The position numbers and the translations under genes are program-made. The notes below the pieces were generated by a model that worked only from the letters and a program-made list of their open reading frames with translations, was not told where the DNA came from and did not search any database. From contig JAJHTX010000007.1 of the NCBI GenBank assembly GCA_032164295.1, positions 904,501 through 968,500 of the forward strand: DNA of 64,000 bases, given 5' to 3'. This stretch comes from Inonotus obliquus (taxonomy: Eukaryota; Basidiomycota; Agaricomycetes; Hymenochaetales; Hymenochaetaceae). Below are positions 48,337 through 61,123 of the stretch, piece after piece (position 1 is the first letter of the stretch; each line of letters begins with the position of its first letter).

Positions 48337-51300
48337 ATGGGTCATCTTAGAGAACGCCACAACGCCAAGGCGCGACGCTCATCTCGCCCTACTAAGCGTG
48401 CTAAGCATTCTCATCCTGCCACTGAGACCATTACCACAATTATAGCAGAAAATATCGACCCAAATACCTTGATTCATGTTCCAAAAAGCGAGGACCAGAA
48501 GGACCAGGAACGTCGGGAACGGTTGCGACAGGAGGCGTGTAGATATCTTTATCTCGTTCGACCTGTTGGACTAATGCTGTTTAACCACACTAGCTGCTTG
48601 AGCAGCAGGCTAATTCGAAGGTCACCTCGAAGAAGAAACGCCGGTTGGAGAAATACATTGTTTGTATTTCTCCAGAATAATTCCTGACTTAGCGTTGCTG
48701 ATTCTTTGGAAATAGGACAAGAAACTGAAGAAGGAGGAACGGGTACAGATACTCGAGAAACTAGCGTGAGCTATTCATTGATTCCTATTGATGTTCATAT
48801 CATCTAGAATTGCGCTATAGGCAGACCCAAGCGCAACTACCAACGCTTCTACATCTTCAACCTTCATCCACTCTGGGCTCTCGCAAAGCTCGGACATATG
48901 AAGACTTGCAGGCGAAGCAAGAGGATAAGGAGGTACGCCGGATGATAGAAGGAAGAACGAAGGGCAGACGTCGAAGGAGGGATCCGTATGCGGGAATGGA
49001 CATAGATTCAGATGTTGAATCTTCGACTAACGAAAGTGAACATTCAAGAGGAGGTGGCGCTCATGAAGCTGATGGAGTTATGGGGGAGCCCGACGGTTCG
49101 CAGATATCGCCTATTATCATTCGAGACGAAGAAACTATAAAAGGCGACCTCACTTATGCGCGACCCGCGGCATCTTCAGAGGTTGTCGTCGGAAGTGCGC
49201 TACGTAAGAAGGAGGACGGGACAATGGAGGAACCATTAGCAGTAAAGCGCCGTCCCAAAGGTCCTCGAGTGAGTAGGCTCCTCGTCTCACAAAATTTTGT
49301 TGACTTTCCATTAGACGTCGTTCAAGGACTGGGGGAAGCATTCCGGACATAAAATTGCCGTAGAGGTAGAGCCCATCAGTGACAGCTCCTTCGACAGTTC
49401 AGACTCTGCATATGATTCATCCGATGGAGAAAAACAGCAAGAAACAGCGGAGGAGGACAACGCCGAAACTGAGAAGTCGTACAATGATGTGATGAGTGGT
49501 TATTCAGACGAAGAAGAGACCAGCTCCGAAGACGAGGAAGAAGCAGCGCCATCACCACAGAAACGCAAGCATGGTGTATTTAAAGACTGGGCAATGCAAC
49601 AACTTAGTGTTGCGAAGGGATACGTTGTACCTCCGACTACCAGTGTGCCAGATAACGTCAGTGTTCTACCGATGCCTTCTCAGAAGTCACAGAAAGCGCG
49701 TATGCCAAGTGGACGTCACGGGATGAAAGGTCCTTTGGGGGAAGAGTTGCAACTTCCAGACACTGCCCTCGCACAACAACTCAAAAGGCCATCTTCCAAC
49801 AAACCGGAGGATGCCACTTCACAGAAGACTAGCAGGAACTTTGTTATGGTCGATCGTCCTGAAGACATCCAGGCAGCACGGCTCGAACTTCCCATCTTAA
49901 CTGAGGAACAGCCCATTGTCGAGGCTATTCGAATGCATCCAGTGGTTGTTCTGTGTGGAGAAACTGGTAGTGGAAAGACGACGCAGGTACCTCAGTTCTT
50001 GTATGAGGCTGGTTTTGGCTGTTCTGGAAGTGGTGAGATTCCTATCTCCTTTTCCCTAAGTACTTTATTTTTGACGTTCTCCCTGTTGTCAGACAACCCG
50101 GGTATGATTGGCATCACCCAACCCCGTCGGGTAGCAGCGATGTCCATGGCAGCACGTGTGAGCCATGAAATTTCCCTTCCTTCTCCGCAAGTCGCCTATC
50201 AAGTGCGCTACGATGCGACTACAGCGCCATCCACCGTGATCAAGTTCATGACTGATGGTGTTCTGTTACGTGAACTGGCCAGCGACTTTACGTTAAGCAA
50301 GTACTCTGCAATTATCGTTGATGAAGCTCATGAGCGGAGTGTCAATACGGATATACTTATTGGTGTACTGAGCAGGGTAATACGTCTGCGAGAGGAGCTG
50401 TGGAAAGAAGGCAAGGATGGCGCAAAGGTGAGCGAGACGTAAAGAGGTATTGCACACATCTGACAGAGCAATATCTGCGCTACGAAGCCGTTACATTTGA
50501 TAATCATGTCAGCGACACTGCGAGTCTCCGATTTTACAGAGAACACCACATTGTTCCCAACTCCACCTCCAATTCTTCGCGTAGACGCCCGTCAGCACCC
50601 CGTCGCCATCCATTTTGCCAGGAGGACATACCCTGACTACGTCAGTGAAACTGTTAAGAAGGCAAGCAAGATTCACGCGCGACTTCCACCCGGAGGGATT
50701 CTCGTTTTCTTGACTGGCCAAAATGAGATCACTGGTGTTTGTAGAAAGCTTCAGGCGCGGTATGGGAGGGAGGTGATAGCTGCTCGAAAGAAGCGGAGAG
50801 TGGGAGCGGCGCAGAGAGCCAGGGAAGACAGGCAGATAGACGAATTGGATGTTGTGCCGAAAGTTGCGCCGGCTTTGGGTATGTGTGTGCACTCACGTCA
50901 TGGTGATACATGTTCTAAGTATGGACTATAGCCGATGTGGAAGTCGAAGAAATAGACCTTGGAGATTTCAATCGTGAAAATGAGGATTTTGATGATGGTG
51001 ATGCGCCGAGAGATCTTGACCCCGAAGCTCTGGAGTCTGGTGAGGAATCTGAAGAGGATAAGGCATTAGGCATAGATCTTGAGGACTCCGAAGGTGTGTT
51101 CATGAGGCACAACCATAGGTCACCAACTAATTTATGTATCTTGGTAGCACCTATGCACATACTTCCCTTGTACTCTATTCTTCCGACGGAACAGCAAATG
51201 CGAGTCTTTCAACCTCCACCAGAAGGGTCAAGACTCGTTGTTGTTGCGACCAACGTAGCAGAAACGTCTCTGACTATTCCTGGTATACGCTACGTGATTG

Positions 51301-52881
51301 ACTGTGGAAGAGCAAAAGAGGTTTGCTGTTCTTTCTTAAGGCGATGTTAGTGATCGAATGACTGACGTTGTTTTTTTGAGTAGAGATTCTACGACGTATC
51401 AACAGGAGTTCAATCCTTCCGCATAAACTGGGTATCCAAGGCCTCTGCAGACCAAAGAGCAGGACGTGCTGGGAGAACCGGTCCAGGACACTGCTATCGT
51501 CTCTACTCCTCGGCACTTTTCGAGAACCACTTTGACAAGTTCGCCACACCTGAGATTCTTAAGATGCCGATCGAGGGAGTTGTTCTTCAGATGAAGGCCA
51601 TGCATGTTGATACAGTGACCAATTTTCCATTTCCAACCCCTCCTGATAGGACGCGGCTACACAAAGCTGAGATTCTTCTGACTCGACTCGGGGCCTTGGC
51701 CCCTGTGAACTCTTTAATAAAGTCACTCGAGTCTATTACGGACGGACCGATTACGGACCTCGGTAAATCAATGGCACTATTCCCTTTGTCACCTCGGTTC
51801 TCAAAGATGCTTGTCGCCGGCCGTCAGCATGGATGTTTACCTTATGTGATCACCGTTGTTGCCGCTCTTTCAGTTGGAGATCCTTTCCTCCACGAGGAAG
51901 CTCTTCGAAGCAATGAAGATCCTACAGCGAGCGAAAAGGAAGCGAAGGCGAAAGAACAGAATAGGATTCGCAGACGTGCTTTTTTCAAGTCACAGGAGGT
52001 AAGTTCGAGAGACACAGTCTGAGTTACTGCGACGTATTTATTTCCTGACAAACACTCTTAGATGCATGCGAAACTGGGAAAAGGTCTGAGTGATGTCTTC
52101 CGTCTTCTCTCCGTCGCTGGTGCGTATGAATATGCTGGTGGCGGGCAACAATTTTGCCAAGAGCATTTTGTTCGTTCCAAGGTATATTTATCACGAGCTT
52201 CACATATCTCAACCCATATATATTTTAACTCCGCATTTTAGGCTATGGAAGAAATACACAAGCTCCGTGCGCAAATCAGCAGTATCGTATCGACCAACTT
52301 TCCAGGTCTCGACGTTGGCTTCACAGACAAGCTCAAGCCTCCAAGTGATCTCCAGGTACATCTCCTTCCCCGTATGCACAATCAGAAACACGGACTCACT
52401 TCACGGAAAAGCTCAAAGTCCTGAGACAACTCATATGTTCAGCATTTATCGACCAAGTCGCTGTGAGAAAGGACCTAGTCCAGACAACGGCAATGTCTGG
52501 TAACAAGTACTCTTCCACACGGGGAGTACCTTATCGAGCCATGGGCATCAGCGAAGATGTTTACGTCCATCCATCATCAGTCCTTTACGGCAGATCACCT
52601 CCAGACTACGTAGTCTTTCAGGAGGCCGTGCATACAAGTCAACTTTGGCTTAAAAGTGAGTTCGATCTCATTATCTTCAATGCGTTGCTAAAGTTATCGG
52701 GATCGGTCTATTCATAGACTTGACCGTTGTTAACCCCGCCTGGCTTTCCGCGTTGGGGAAAGGCACAATGTGTACATACAGCAAACCGACGAAGAATAGC
52801 TCTGGAGAGTTGATGGTCATACCTCGTTTCGGTCCGGAGGGTTGGGAACTTCCTGCAGTCAAGGCTGATTCTATCAGTTAG
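48337..52881 (+). CDS. ECM16: DEAH-box RNA helicase Dhr1/DHX37 (small-subunit ribosome biogenesis)
   Basis: Releases U3 snoRNA from pre-rRNA in the nucleolar 90S pre-ribosome. Start [18 protein letters not shown], basic; a long N-terminal part rich in Lys, Arg, Asp and Glu ([38 protein letters not shown]). Helicase motifs: [136 protein letters not shown] and [20 protein letters not shown]. An acidic insertion ([19 protein letters not shown]) lies between motifs IV and V, as in the Dhr1 group. The C-terminal winged-helix, ratchet and OB regions are present. The last exon ends [14 protein letters not shown] at 52879-52881. About twelve introns. The stop lies 179 bp from the SEN1 stop. Confidence 0.94.
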
Positions 52882-53060
52882 TCCGGTATAATAAGAAAGC
52901 ATCCGTAATTCCAGTGACCATAGGACTCTACAAAGACATACAACAATGATTGATTTGCATCTATAATGCTTGATGTAAAGATACTGTATGCAAGAGTGAA
53001 ACAATTATAGCAGTGATTGAACGAAGGGCGAAATCCTGATGAAGAACGGGGGCAATATTA

Positions 53061-56000
53061 TTAGCGTTTAAGAAAAGGATTACTCGCTTCTTTCTTGCGT
53101 CTTAAGAACGCTTCGAGCTCCTTTTGCGTTCGTGCCGACGGCTGAGCGGGTTTCTTTCCGTTTTCATTCGGTGGCCGCGACCCTCCTTCAGGAACATTAT
53201 GATTCGAAGCACCAGGGGTACTAGATTCACCCACGTCCTTCTTCGACGTTTGACCGTTAGATTGTGGGCCTTGGTCCTGCTGAGCATTCGGTGGTGGCTC
53301 ATTGCTCTGAGTAGAAGACGAGCCATTGACACTGGCAGAACCTATGACCTTAACACCCCGAGGTAACTTTCGGGCCGCTGGGCCCTTCTTGGGGGAATTT
53401 TTAGGAGAGAAGAACTCCGGTTCATCCTGAGATGGTTTCGTCCGTTCCACTGGGCCATCGCCAATTCGTTCGATCAGGCTCTTTCCCTTATTCCCCGTCC
53501 TGGGAGGATCAGAAGGCTTGGAAGGAATAACTGAATTAGATAGGAAGTATGAACCGTCGCGCTATAGAATGAATCAGTACATGATGGCCAAAATTACATA
53601 GACACACATACCAGTTCAGCAAAGCAGGAACGGGAACGAGCATCCTCAATAATATCTCTCCAGACCCTGTCACTACGCTGTAGCGACGGCGCATGACCAA
53701 AGATGAAAAGAGATGATTTTGACCGAGTAATCGCGACATTCATACGGCGGACGTCTTATTACTAATTTAGTGAACCGAGAATTCAGAGGACAAATAAAAG
53801 GCATACCCGATAAGAAACCAATATTTGAAAGGGAGGGTCCAGCACGAACGCAGGATAGGATGATTATGTCCTTCTCCTGACCTTGGAATCCATCAACTGT
53901 GCTGAAGTCGACTTTTGTCAAGATTTCTCGCCCATATTGTTTCCGAAACATCTCTCGCAGGTCCCGTATTTGATACCGATACATGGAGACGATTCCTACT
54001 CGATAATCAAAGTCGACGGCTGGGAATCGCTTGCGTAGCCCATCGAAACAGGCTCTTATCATCATAGCTTCGTTGTGATTCCGGAGCGAGTGCCCATTGC
54101 CATCTGCTTCTTCGCGCCCACGCTCTACACTATAAAATCGGTAAGGCCCGAAACGGGGGTCTGAATGCCACGGCTGAGCCGTCTTCTTGTCCATGTCAGG
54201 GCCGTCTCTAAGCCGTCCGTCGTAAAATATCTTGCTTGGCAATAGGCTAATTTCTGGATGCATACGATATTGGATGCTACATTTCTGTCAGACGATCATT
54301 AGATCGGGGAGAGACTCTGATGATTACCCACCTAAGCAAGTGCACAGCTTCGGGCCTGTGCTTCTGCAAGCGGACAAAAAGCGATTGGTTATAACCCCAC
54401 TTTGATGCCTCTGGAGATAGGACAGTAGGAGGCAGCTGTTGTGGGTCTAAATGATGAACATAAACACACGTTTCGAAGGGACAGAAGAGGAGCCTTCACC
54501 TCCGACCATAACACAGCGGGCGCATTGGTATTTGAGAGGTATAAGTGAGCTCAGCTCTATCGACTGTGAGGCTTCGTCGATAATAACCATGGAGAAATCG
54601 AAAGACTCGAGTTGTTCATGGCCAGCACCGGATAGCGTACTGCATATAACATCTGCATCCGCTAGGACCTCACTGCGATATCTACGGCGAGTGGCTTCGT
54701 TGGAGCGATTCTGCGACTTCATTCTGTCCCGTACTCGATCAAGCTGCTGAGTTAGGGCTATTCGCTTGGTATTCAACGCACTAATCTCATTTTCCAACTG
54801 AAGAACCCTAGACGTATTGTTGACCGTTTTTTGCATTTCCTCTTCCTTTAGCTGCCTCGTTGCCTTTATCGTATCAATTTGTTCCCGGAGAGACTTCAGT
54901 TCAGCATTCGCATCCCCGGACGCGTTGCCGCCATTCGCACTCATCCTTGCGTCAACGAGAAAGTCGAGAGAAACCTCCTTAACGCTAGCATTGATCTGTG
55001 ATTCCGCGCCAACCCTAACGACCTTAGGAATCAGTGGCTGACCGTCAGAGCCATTGACACCTTTGATGAGACGTTTTGCTATTTCATCAACAGCGGCATT
55101 GCTAGGGGCACAAATGAGAAGCTTCTTAGCAGCAGCGCTTTGCCTTATTCGTGCTGCGGATCCGGGAGCTTGAATTCGAGTGGGGGCTGAGCGGCGGGAC
55201 GACAGGAAGGCACCGACCAAACCACATATCGTCCACGTCTTTCCAGTACCCGGAGGTCTGATCGAAATATTAGCATGGATCATAGACGAAATTGAAGCAA
55301 ACTTGCCCCTGAATCAAAGAGAAGCCATTTGTGTTCATTGACGAAATAATCGCCTTCGCCTGTGGCTCATTGACTCCGTATGCCCTCATGGTCCGTTCAA
55401 CTTCAGGCGGACTCGTAGTTACTGGATCTGAAAGTCGTGGTCGTAAAATAGCGTGGTACATGTCGTAGTACGGAAGGGCCATTAGAGCGGCATACTCTCT
55501 GTGAAGGGTGGTGAGGCTGCCCAAAACAGGGTAGATTAACATGTAGTTCCAAAAACATGCAACAGCTAATTTGAATACCTGAAAACTAGATGAAGTTGCC
55601 ATGTCGAACCAATTGAAAGGCCGGGGTCTCTTTCAAGTGCCCTCGTGCAACATCTTAAACTGACAACACGACCATCGTTACCTTTCCGGGAATTCGTAAC
55701 TTTAGCCATTATACACCGCTTTTCCGTTATATGTCGGAGAAGAACAATGTCGGTTTCTGGACTCAACCTCCAATCGGCTGCCGGATCGGTCACAAGCATT
55801 GTTTCTAGGTCCAACCAGGGAGTTATAACACTGCGAGACTTGATTTCAACCCGTAAGACTTCTGGCGTTGTCTCTTCCTTTGACTTGATTATCTGTGCCC
55901 ATGCTTCGAGCATAAGGAGGGGCTGAAAAATGCGGAGATAATGTTCATGATCATTAAACGAGTCTGGAACGTAAGAGAGCTCCGGCAGCTTCATGGGTGG

Positions 56001-59000
56001 CTCCTCTCCGCCATGGTCATAATTCCAGGATAGAATCGCAAGGTGCAGTGAGGAGATGTCCGGCTTGAGCCTCATAGCAGCCCTTCTTGCCTCTTCATGG
56101 CGCTTCAGCCTTTCTTGAGCCTCAAGACGCGCCTGTACTGCTTTGGGATCTTCGATGAGTATGGCCTTTGGTCGCTCCGACCTAATAGGTTGCACCTTGG
56201 GTCGTATCTTCAGTTTTTTTGGAGTTGGCTGCTTCTCTGGCTTCTTTATGTAGGCGAGACTGTCTTCATCCGACGACTCCGATTCGCTACCTGAAGACGA
56301 AGACGACGAAGTTGCGGAAGCACCCGAGGCGCTTGTTCCAGATTGAGATCTATATGATCCTTCAAACTTCGGCCCACGCCTACCAGCTTTGGTTGAAACC
56401 CGCCTGACAATTGGTTCATCCAGAGGTGGCTTCTGGGGCAGCTTTAGACGCGTGGATTTGTCAGGGAAAGGAAGCTTTGTCTGCTTCTTGCTCTTTGAAA
56501 CGACTTTAGCAGCGTCAGAAGCTCGAGGTTTATCCGTCTTCAGCTTCTTACGTACGACGGGCCCCTCTACCTCCTCGATCTCTGGTGATGAGAACCTATC
56601 GGACGACTTCCGTTTGCCCTTCCTTCTTCGACTGATGGACAAAATCTCCACTTCATCCTTCTCTGGCTCCATAAAAATGGCGATGGCAAGCTCAAGCTCG
56701 GCCAAATCTGCCTTGTTGAGGAACGAAGTGCGCTGACTATCATCGTCGGACGATCTGTTGCGCTCAATGAAGTTCGACAACTTGGCTAAAGCCTCAGAGG
56801 ACGGCTTCACTCCCACCGTACGAAAACAGTCGAACAATGACCTCAAGAGTGCGAAGGCCTGATACAAGAGCTCTGTATCCGTCAGACGGAGCCAAGCTTG
56901 CAGTTCTGAAAGGACACCTTGCAGGTCCTCGACCATCTGCCTTCCGATTGAAGACGTTTCGCTCGGGGATCCCATAATGTCTACGTCCGGAATCCCCAGA
57001 CTGGCTGCTTCAAACGTCCTACGTTGTTCAAGCAAATCTCGAGCGAAAATCAATGCATCCCGCATCCATTCTGCCATTGCTTTCTTGTCAAAGTAGGCAG
57101 CCCATTTCGGCGTTTGCTTGAAGACGACTGCGATGGACGTCGTCATGGCTTTCCATAGCTTCGGCAATTCCGTTTCCAGAGAGAAAGCTTCCGTGGTGTT
57201 TTTCTTGACGTAGTCAGCATCTTTCAGGAGAGCGGTAGGAGATCCTCCAAGAACATCAAGTACGTCTGTCAAGCAGCGCACTAGTGCCTTCGAGACGTTG
57301 CAGGCCTCCGTGACGCTCGGTGCGAATGAGTTGAAGTCAGCGATATAGTTATAAAGACCGATAAACGACGATTCGGGTGCTGCCTTAAGGATTTCGCGAA
57401 AGCAATCTACTCGGACATCAACGTCGTAAGCTTGACCAATCAATGTCTGCACAGAAACATGGAGGTCTTCCACGGGAGAGATCATGAGTGGGATAAGGTA
57501 TTTGGCAAGATCGTGTTGACGAATCGAAGTCCTTAATACCGTAGACGTGTTGCAATTTGCAAATTTTGTCACGGCATCCAAGAAACCATCTCGGGTAATT
57601 GTCAAGGAGGTGTTCACGGCTTCCACCGCAGCATCTACTGCTTCTAGAAGATCCTCTGGAGGTGGTGCCTTGTTCCCATCGTAAAGCCTCCAAATTGGCC
57701 GCGAAACTGTTTTCTTGGAGAGTTTCTCAAGCTTCGCGGATCGTGCGGCGAGCTCTACAAGCATCGATATACCTAGATCGGCTTTTCCAGTCACGTTGAC
57801 GTATATTTTCCACCAAACCTGGCGCCGCATGGATGGAGCAAGATTTCTAACGAGGTCGCTAGTAAATGGCGCCGATAGTGCTGAAAGCTCCGAGACGGCT
57901 TTGACAGCCTGATCGACGTCTTTCGATAGCAGATTCTTTATTACGGAAAGTGCTTGAGAGCGAGCGTTAGTCCACTGTGCTTCGTCGTACTCCTTGGAGA
58001 GTGAAACGGCCACAAGCATATCAAAATGGATGTCGACCACATCCAGGATGCTCTGTCGATGCGATTGAGATTTGAGCTTGTTCGCCCTCGTCAAAGTAGC
58101 AGATACAATCTATTGAAAATTCGTTAGCATTTGCCTAGAGATACAGCAGTGCCTGGTACCTGCAAAGCAATGGCCATCACAATTGGGCGCTTTCCACCGA
58201 AACGATCGTGCTGTAACTCATCGAACGTAAAAGCAGCAAACCTCGCTAGAATATCCCCAAAAATACGCATGGCCCAGATACTTTTAAAGTATTCAAGAAA
58301 GAAGTATAGAAACCAAGGTTCTTCCTTCTGGGTATCAAGTGTCAATATCAAGTCTATATAACTGGGGTTGTCCTTGATAGCATCAAAGACGACTCGGGGG
58401 TAGTCGTTGTCGCCGTCTGACCAAAGTTTTCCGCCCATTCTCCTCATTACTAGAAGCATACAACGTAAAACTTCGCGAAAATCTAGGAGAGACAATGTGA
58501 CATGAGCTGATTGCTCGTAACAGAGAAGATAGACCTACGTGGTGCGGTATCATGCAAGTGGCTGGTGATTGCCCGATGCACTCCGAAAGTCTCGTAAAGT
58601 TCAACAGGAATGAGGTGTAATACGGATTTGAATCCAAACCACAGATCAGACTGATGCTCTGTGAAGGGATACGCGGAATCGATACTTCTTGCAACAGAAC
58701 TCAAGCTTCCTAGATTGTTGAACTCATCCTGTCCAGCTTTCTCCGAAGCGCGCTTCAGAAGGATATGCAGAAGTAACTCGTAGTTACTGTCAAAATGCTC
58801 CCGGGGCATTGCCTTGCACTTCGCTACATCCCTTACGGCCCAATCTCGAACTTCTTTGTCTTCATGTACGACGAGTAACAAATACCCTGGGGACGGGGGT
58901 TCCATCGGCCAATCAATCGCACGTGGGAGAAATGGCTGCGAAGATATTAGACCGAGGATGAAGGGATTACTGAGTGCTGCAGGCTTGGAAAGAATATGGT

Positions 59001-59548
59001 AGAATAACGGCGCCGATACATCCGCAAGAGACTTTCCTGATTCTGGGGTGATATTTGCTGCAGTCAACTCTTCGACAATCGTTCGCACCTCAAAGTTCGC
59101 GAAGTCACTCCAAAAGTTTGTTATAATGGTGTCTGAGAACGCGCCAAAGTATCTACAGAGACAAAAATATCGATAAGGGACGTGCCTTTGTGCATAAGAC
59201 AAACACTCACGTTGTCCTTGATGTACTCTTCGCCTCGTCCATAGACCTTATACAATCCGCGCACCCTTTCCAGACTTCGCTCAATCGTGTACGCCATTCT
59301 TGAATCGTGGCATTCCTATACGCATGCAGGCGCAATAAGAATATCGCCAGGTCTCGTGTGACTTGATCGGCGCGAGAGCAGAACCAATGAAGGGTGCCAT
59401 TCGATTCGGATTTCACGCTCATAAGAGCGGTGTATAATGGGATCAGGTCCTTGTCTTGTGTTCCAGCTGTCGTAGCAGGGGAATCGCGCAGCTGTTTGAG
59501 TTTGGCTTCGAGTTCATGTCTGGACGGCCCGGGGTTATCTGGTGGCAT
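53061..59548 (-). CDS. SEN1: Sen1-type superfamily 1B RNA/DNA helicase (senataxin homologue)
   Basis: Terminates RNA polymerase II transcription and removes R-loops. Start MPPDNPGPSRHELEAKLKQL. The Sen1_N region (about 59.5-57 kb) has DLAIFLLRLHAYRNATIQEW and PAALSNPFILGLISSQPFLP. One exon of about 2.5 kb (58094 to about 55600) carries the rest of the N-domain, then a Lys/Ser/Glu-rich linker (ISRRRKGKRKSSDRFSS; ASGASATSSSSSSGSESESS) and the helicase prelude. Helicase motifs: PPGTGKTWTICGLVGAFL, LLICAPSNAAVDEIAKRLI, DADVICSTLSGAGHEQL, VIIDEASQSIELSSLIPLKY, VDFDYRVGIVSMYRYQIRDL, DFSTVDGFQGQEKDIIILSC and MNVAITRSKSSLFIFG. A disordered Ser/Pro/Lys tail ends EASNPFLKR; TAA at 53063-53061. It is the largest gene of the window and is divergent from translin. 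Confidence 0.94.
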
Positions 59549-59824
59549 TCCAATCTCTGACAGGAGGAGGTTTGTGTAAAAGCGAGTTACGTTGAGTCAG
59601 GTCGTCCAGTCAGTCCTGTAAACGGCTAGGACGCAGGTCAGAGGCCACCGAAACAAAGAGAGGACGCACAAAATGCGGGACCGCGTTACTTATGTAGTCA
59701 GTGACGCGACGCGTTGGGAATTTATTTTCCGTCAAAGGCTGTGACACGGGACAACACGCGAATTGACCACGTCTTGAACTCACTACTGTCACCCCCCACA
59801 ACATTTCACCCTCTTACTCCCATC
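59549..59824. promoter_or_regulatory. Divergent promoter, SEN1 / translin, with ACGCGT box
   Basis: 276 bp between outward start codons. It contains overlapping CGCG-core elements TGACGCGACGCGTT at 59702-59715 (full ACGCGT at 59709-59714). No TATA box seen. Confidence 0.5.
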
Positions 59825-60879
59825 ATGGATCAAGCTGAGCTGGAACACCTCAACGTCCTCTTGGACCGCGACATAGAGATAAGAGAGGTCAAGGTCGTCT
59901 TTCCTGGTCTGCTAGACCAAGTCGCTTATTACCCTGTTCACGACAGAAAATCAAGGATAGCGTACAGGAGTTTGAGAAGAAGACACGTTCGATCGTGGGG
60001 TCTCTGGGCAAAATACATGGCACCCCTTCAGATTCCAGTACGCTGTCCACACTTCTTCGGAGCCATAGACAACCTAACTCAACTTCAGTTCCGACACTAC
60101 TCGATAGTGTCCGACCGATGCTCAGAGAATGTTCGGACAGTATTTCGTCCTTGGCCAACCTCTTCCCAGAGGACGAATGTGCGATTCCCTTCTCTATGGC
60201 ACATTGTGAACAAGCATGCTTACTCATTTCTATAAGACTGGCGTTGGTCAACAATGTGGACAAATACGCTGCGGTCCGCAGTCTTCGCCACACTACTTGT
60301 CCAATATTTAGATACCGGAAGACTCCTATCTCAAACGGGCGTGGCAACTTCTCTTGGAGGTGAATACCATTGGTCATGCAAATCTCTTGATGCTGAATTG
60401 CACCAGTCAAGGACGATTCAGCCACACGACTGATGGTACAAGCGGAAGACTACTTGCATGGCTTAATCACTTTGGTAAATGAACTGGTATGTCTTGTTAC
60501 ATGCGTTCTGCGCTAGCTCGCATGTGCCAATTAGGCTCTCCCAGTCTCGATGGGCGGTGAATGCCGTTACTCTCGGCGACTTTGAACGACCTATCCGCAT
60601 TAGTCTATTTGTCAAGAATCTTTTCGCTGGTTTTTCTATGGTAAGCTAACTGGCACACCTTGACTCATGAGTAGACTCTGACAAGAACTTAGCTTAACCT
60701 CAAAAATGATGCGCTTCGACGACGCTTTGATAGTCTCAAATACGACATCAAGAAGATAGAAGAAGGTCAGTTATTAATTTGTTTCTGATTTCTCTTCCTC
60801 AGCTGAATATGTCCTAGTCGTCTACGATGTATCCTTACGAAAACTGGTCGATCCTAAAGAGGTAGAATCGCACGCATAA
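59825..60879 (+). CDS. Translin
   Basis: A single-strand nucleic-acid-binding protein that forms an octameric barrel and, with TRAX, the C3PO endoribonuclease; it is absent from budding yeast but present in fission yeast and many basidiomycetes. Start MDQAELEHLNVLLDRDIEIR. An intron with an unusual GTCAAG donor joins IRE to KIKDSVQEFEKKTRSIVGSL. Family blocks follow: GKIHGTPSDS, FYKW-type block (about 60.23 kb), WTNTLRSAVFATLLVQYL, VQAEDYLHGLITLVNELSRW, then AVNAVTLGDFERPIRISLFV, KNLFAGFSMLNLKNDALRRR, FDSLKYDIKKIEEVVYDVSL and RKLVDPKEVESHA, TAA at 60877-60879. The length fits translin (about 230 aa). No separate TRAX gene was seen in the window. Confidence 0.92.
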
Positions 60880-61123
60880 GTTCATGATGTATCCGTAGAT
60901 TTCGCTATGTTCTGTTTTGCACGTTCTGCACTATACGTCTTACCTCATAACTTCTATAAATAGTAATGCATTTGTCATATGCGATTATCTCCAAATTTGG
61001 CATGACGCGGACTTTGAATGTGGCTGTGGGTGATAGCCGGAACCAAGAAGGCGCGCGCTGAACTCGCCACTTCCTCATTCTCTTTCTTGCTCATCTTATT
61101 TTTTTACCATTACACGCCAATAT